Of a DNA stretch of 42,926 bases, positions 42,827 to 42,926 are shown piece by piece. Below the pieces are notes generated by a model. It searched no databases. It was not told the DNA's origin and was given only the letters and a program-made list of their open reading frames with translations. The DNA comes from Methylocystis sp. (GTDB taxonomy: Bacteria; Pseudomonadota; Alphaproteobacteria; Rhizobiales; Beijerinckiaceae): assembly GCA_023253795.1 (NCBI GenBank), contig JALRFG010000001.1:1-42926 (forward strand). Direction: 5' to 3'. Every line of letters starts with the position of its first letter. Positions within the stretch are counted from its first letter, which is position 1. Both the position numbers and the translations under genes were made by a program.

Positions 42827-42926
42827 CTATCGGCTCATGCCGCCGAGCACGCCGCGTAAAATCTGTCGGGCGATTTGCGTGCCGGCCGAACGCGCCGCCG
42901 ACTGCACCGCCGAGCGTAAAGCGATC
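42827..42926 (-). CDS. C-terminus of a HerA/DUF853-like ATPase, partial
   Basis: The last 32 codons of a minus-strand gene entering from the right edge, ending TAG at 42827-42829. The peptide is Ala/Arg-rich and ends TQIARQILRGVLGGMSR, which resembles the conserved C-terminal tail of DUF853/HerA-type helicase proteins. The ATPase domain is outside the window, so this is a tentative call from a short tail. It is convergent with pyrG, 14 bases apart. Confidence 0.6.
   Translation of the reverse strand, partial: IALRSAVQSAARSAGTQIARQILRGVLGGMSR

Overview
The window is 42.9 kb of GC-rich chromosomal DNA from an alphaproteobacterium, most likely of the order Hyphomicrobiales (Rhizobiales). Pointers to this are a LexA box of the alphaproteobacterial type (GAAC-N7-GAAC) in front of ssb, an HdaA-like protein next to an AI-2E family permease, an accB-accC-aat cluster, an alphaproteobacterial-type ClpS/ClpA pair, and SecG followed directly by PyrG. 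I cannot name a genus from sequence alone. I saw no insertion sequence, prophage or CRISPR array; almost everything is core housekeeping.

Layout. Left arm, minus strand (1-7595): pepA, a solitary DNA methyltransferase, holC, and the polyamine-type ABC genes potG-potH-potI with 4-base overlaps, then an AI-2E family permease and the start of hda. Plus strand from 7798: lptG without lptF, a DsbA-family thiol protein, aroQ-accB-accC and aat. Two small minus-strand genes and tRNA-Cys(GCA) follow, then mgtC (minus), topA, rnr and rpmG (plus; L33 is only 55 codons). A cluster of a small lipoprotein gene, kdsB and pheA is followed by a HIT protein. A DEAD-box helicase and a small membrane protein lie on the minus strand, then clpS-clpA, uvrA (minus), a DctA-type symporter, ssb, a small membrane protein and an opgG/opgD-type gene. 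A looser stretch (about 35.6-38.4 kb) holds small secreted or membrane proteins, an OstA/LptA-repeat protein and two candidate small RNAs. The right end has leuB (minus), a secreted protein, secG, pyrG and the last 32 codons of a gene resembling a HerA/DUF853 ATPase.

Functional links. Aat, ClpS and ClpA together are the tagging, recognition and unfolding parts of the bacterial N-degron pathway. AroQ and PheA belong to aromatic amino acid synthesis. AccB and AccC form the biotin half of acetyl-CoA carboxylase. LptG, KdsB, the LptA-like protein and the OpgG-like protein all serve the outer membrane or periplasm. UvrA and Ssb serve DNA repair, but an inserted transporter gene separates them here.

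Most interesting are non-coding signals. (i) Two tandem, related minus-strand elements (36017-36305) each have pyrimidine-rich CCUCC motifs mimicking the 16S anti-Shine-Dalgarno tail, followed by a strong intrinsic terminator. (ii) A long structured element (20461-20585) folds much better as minus-strand RNA, because three mismatches become G-U pairs, and ends in five U. (iii) rpmG has a terminator-like hairpin between a good promoter and its start codon. (iv) The LexA box lies at ssb while uvrA, beyond the inserted symporter, has none.
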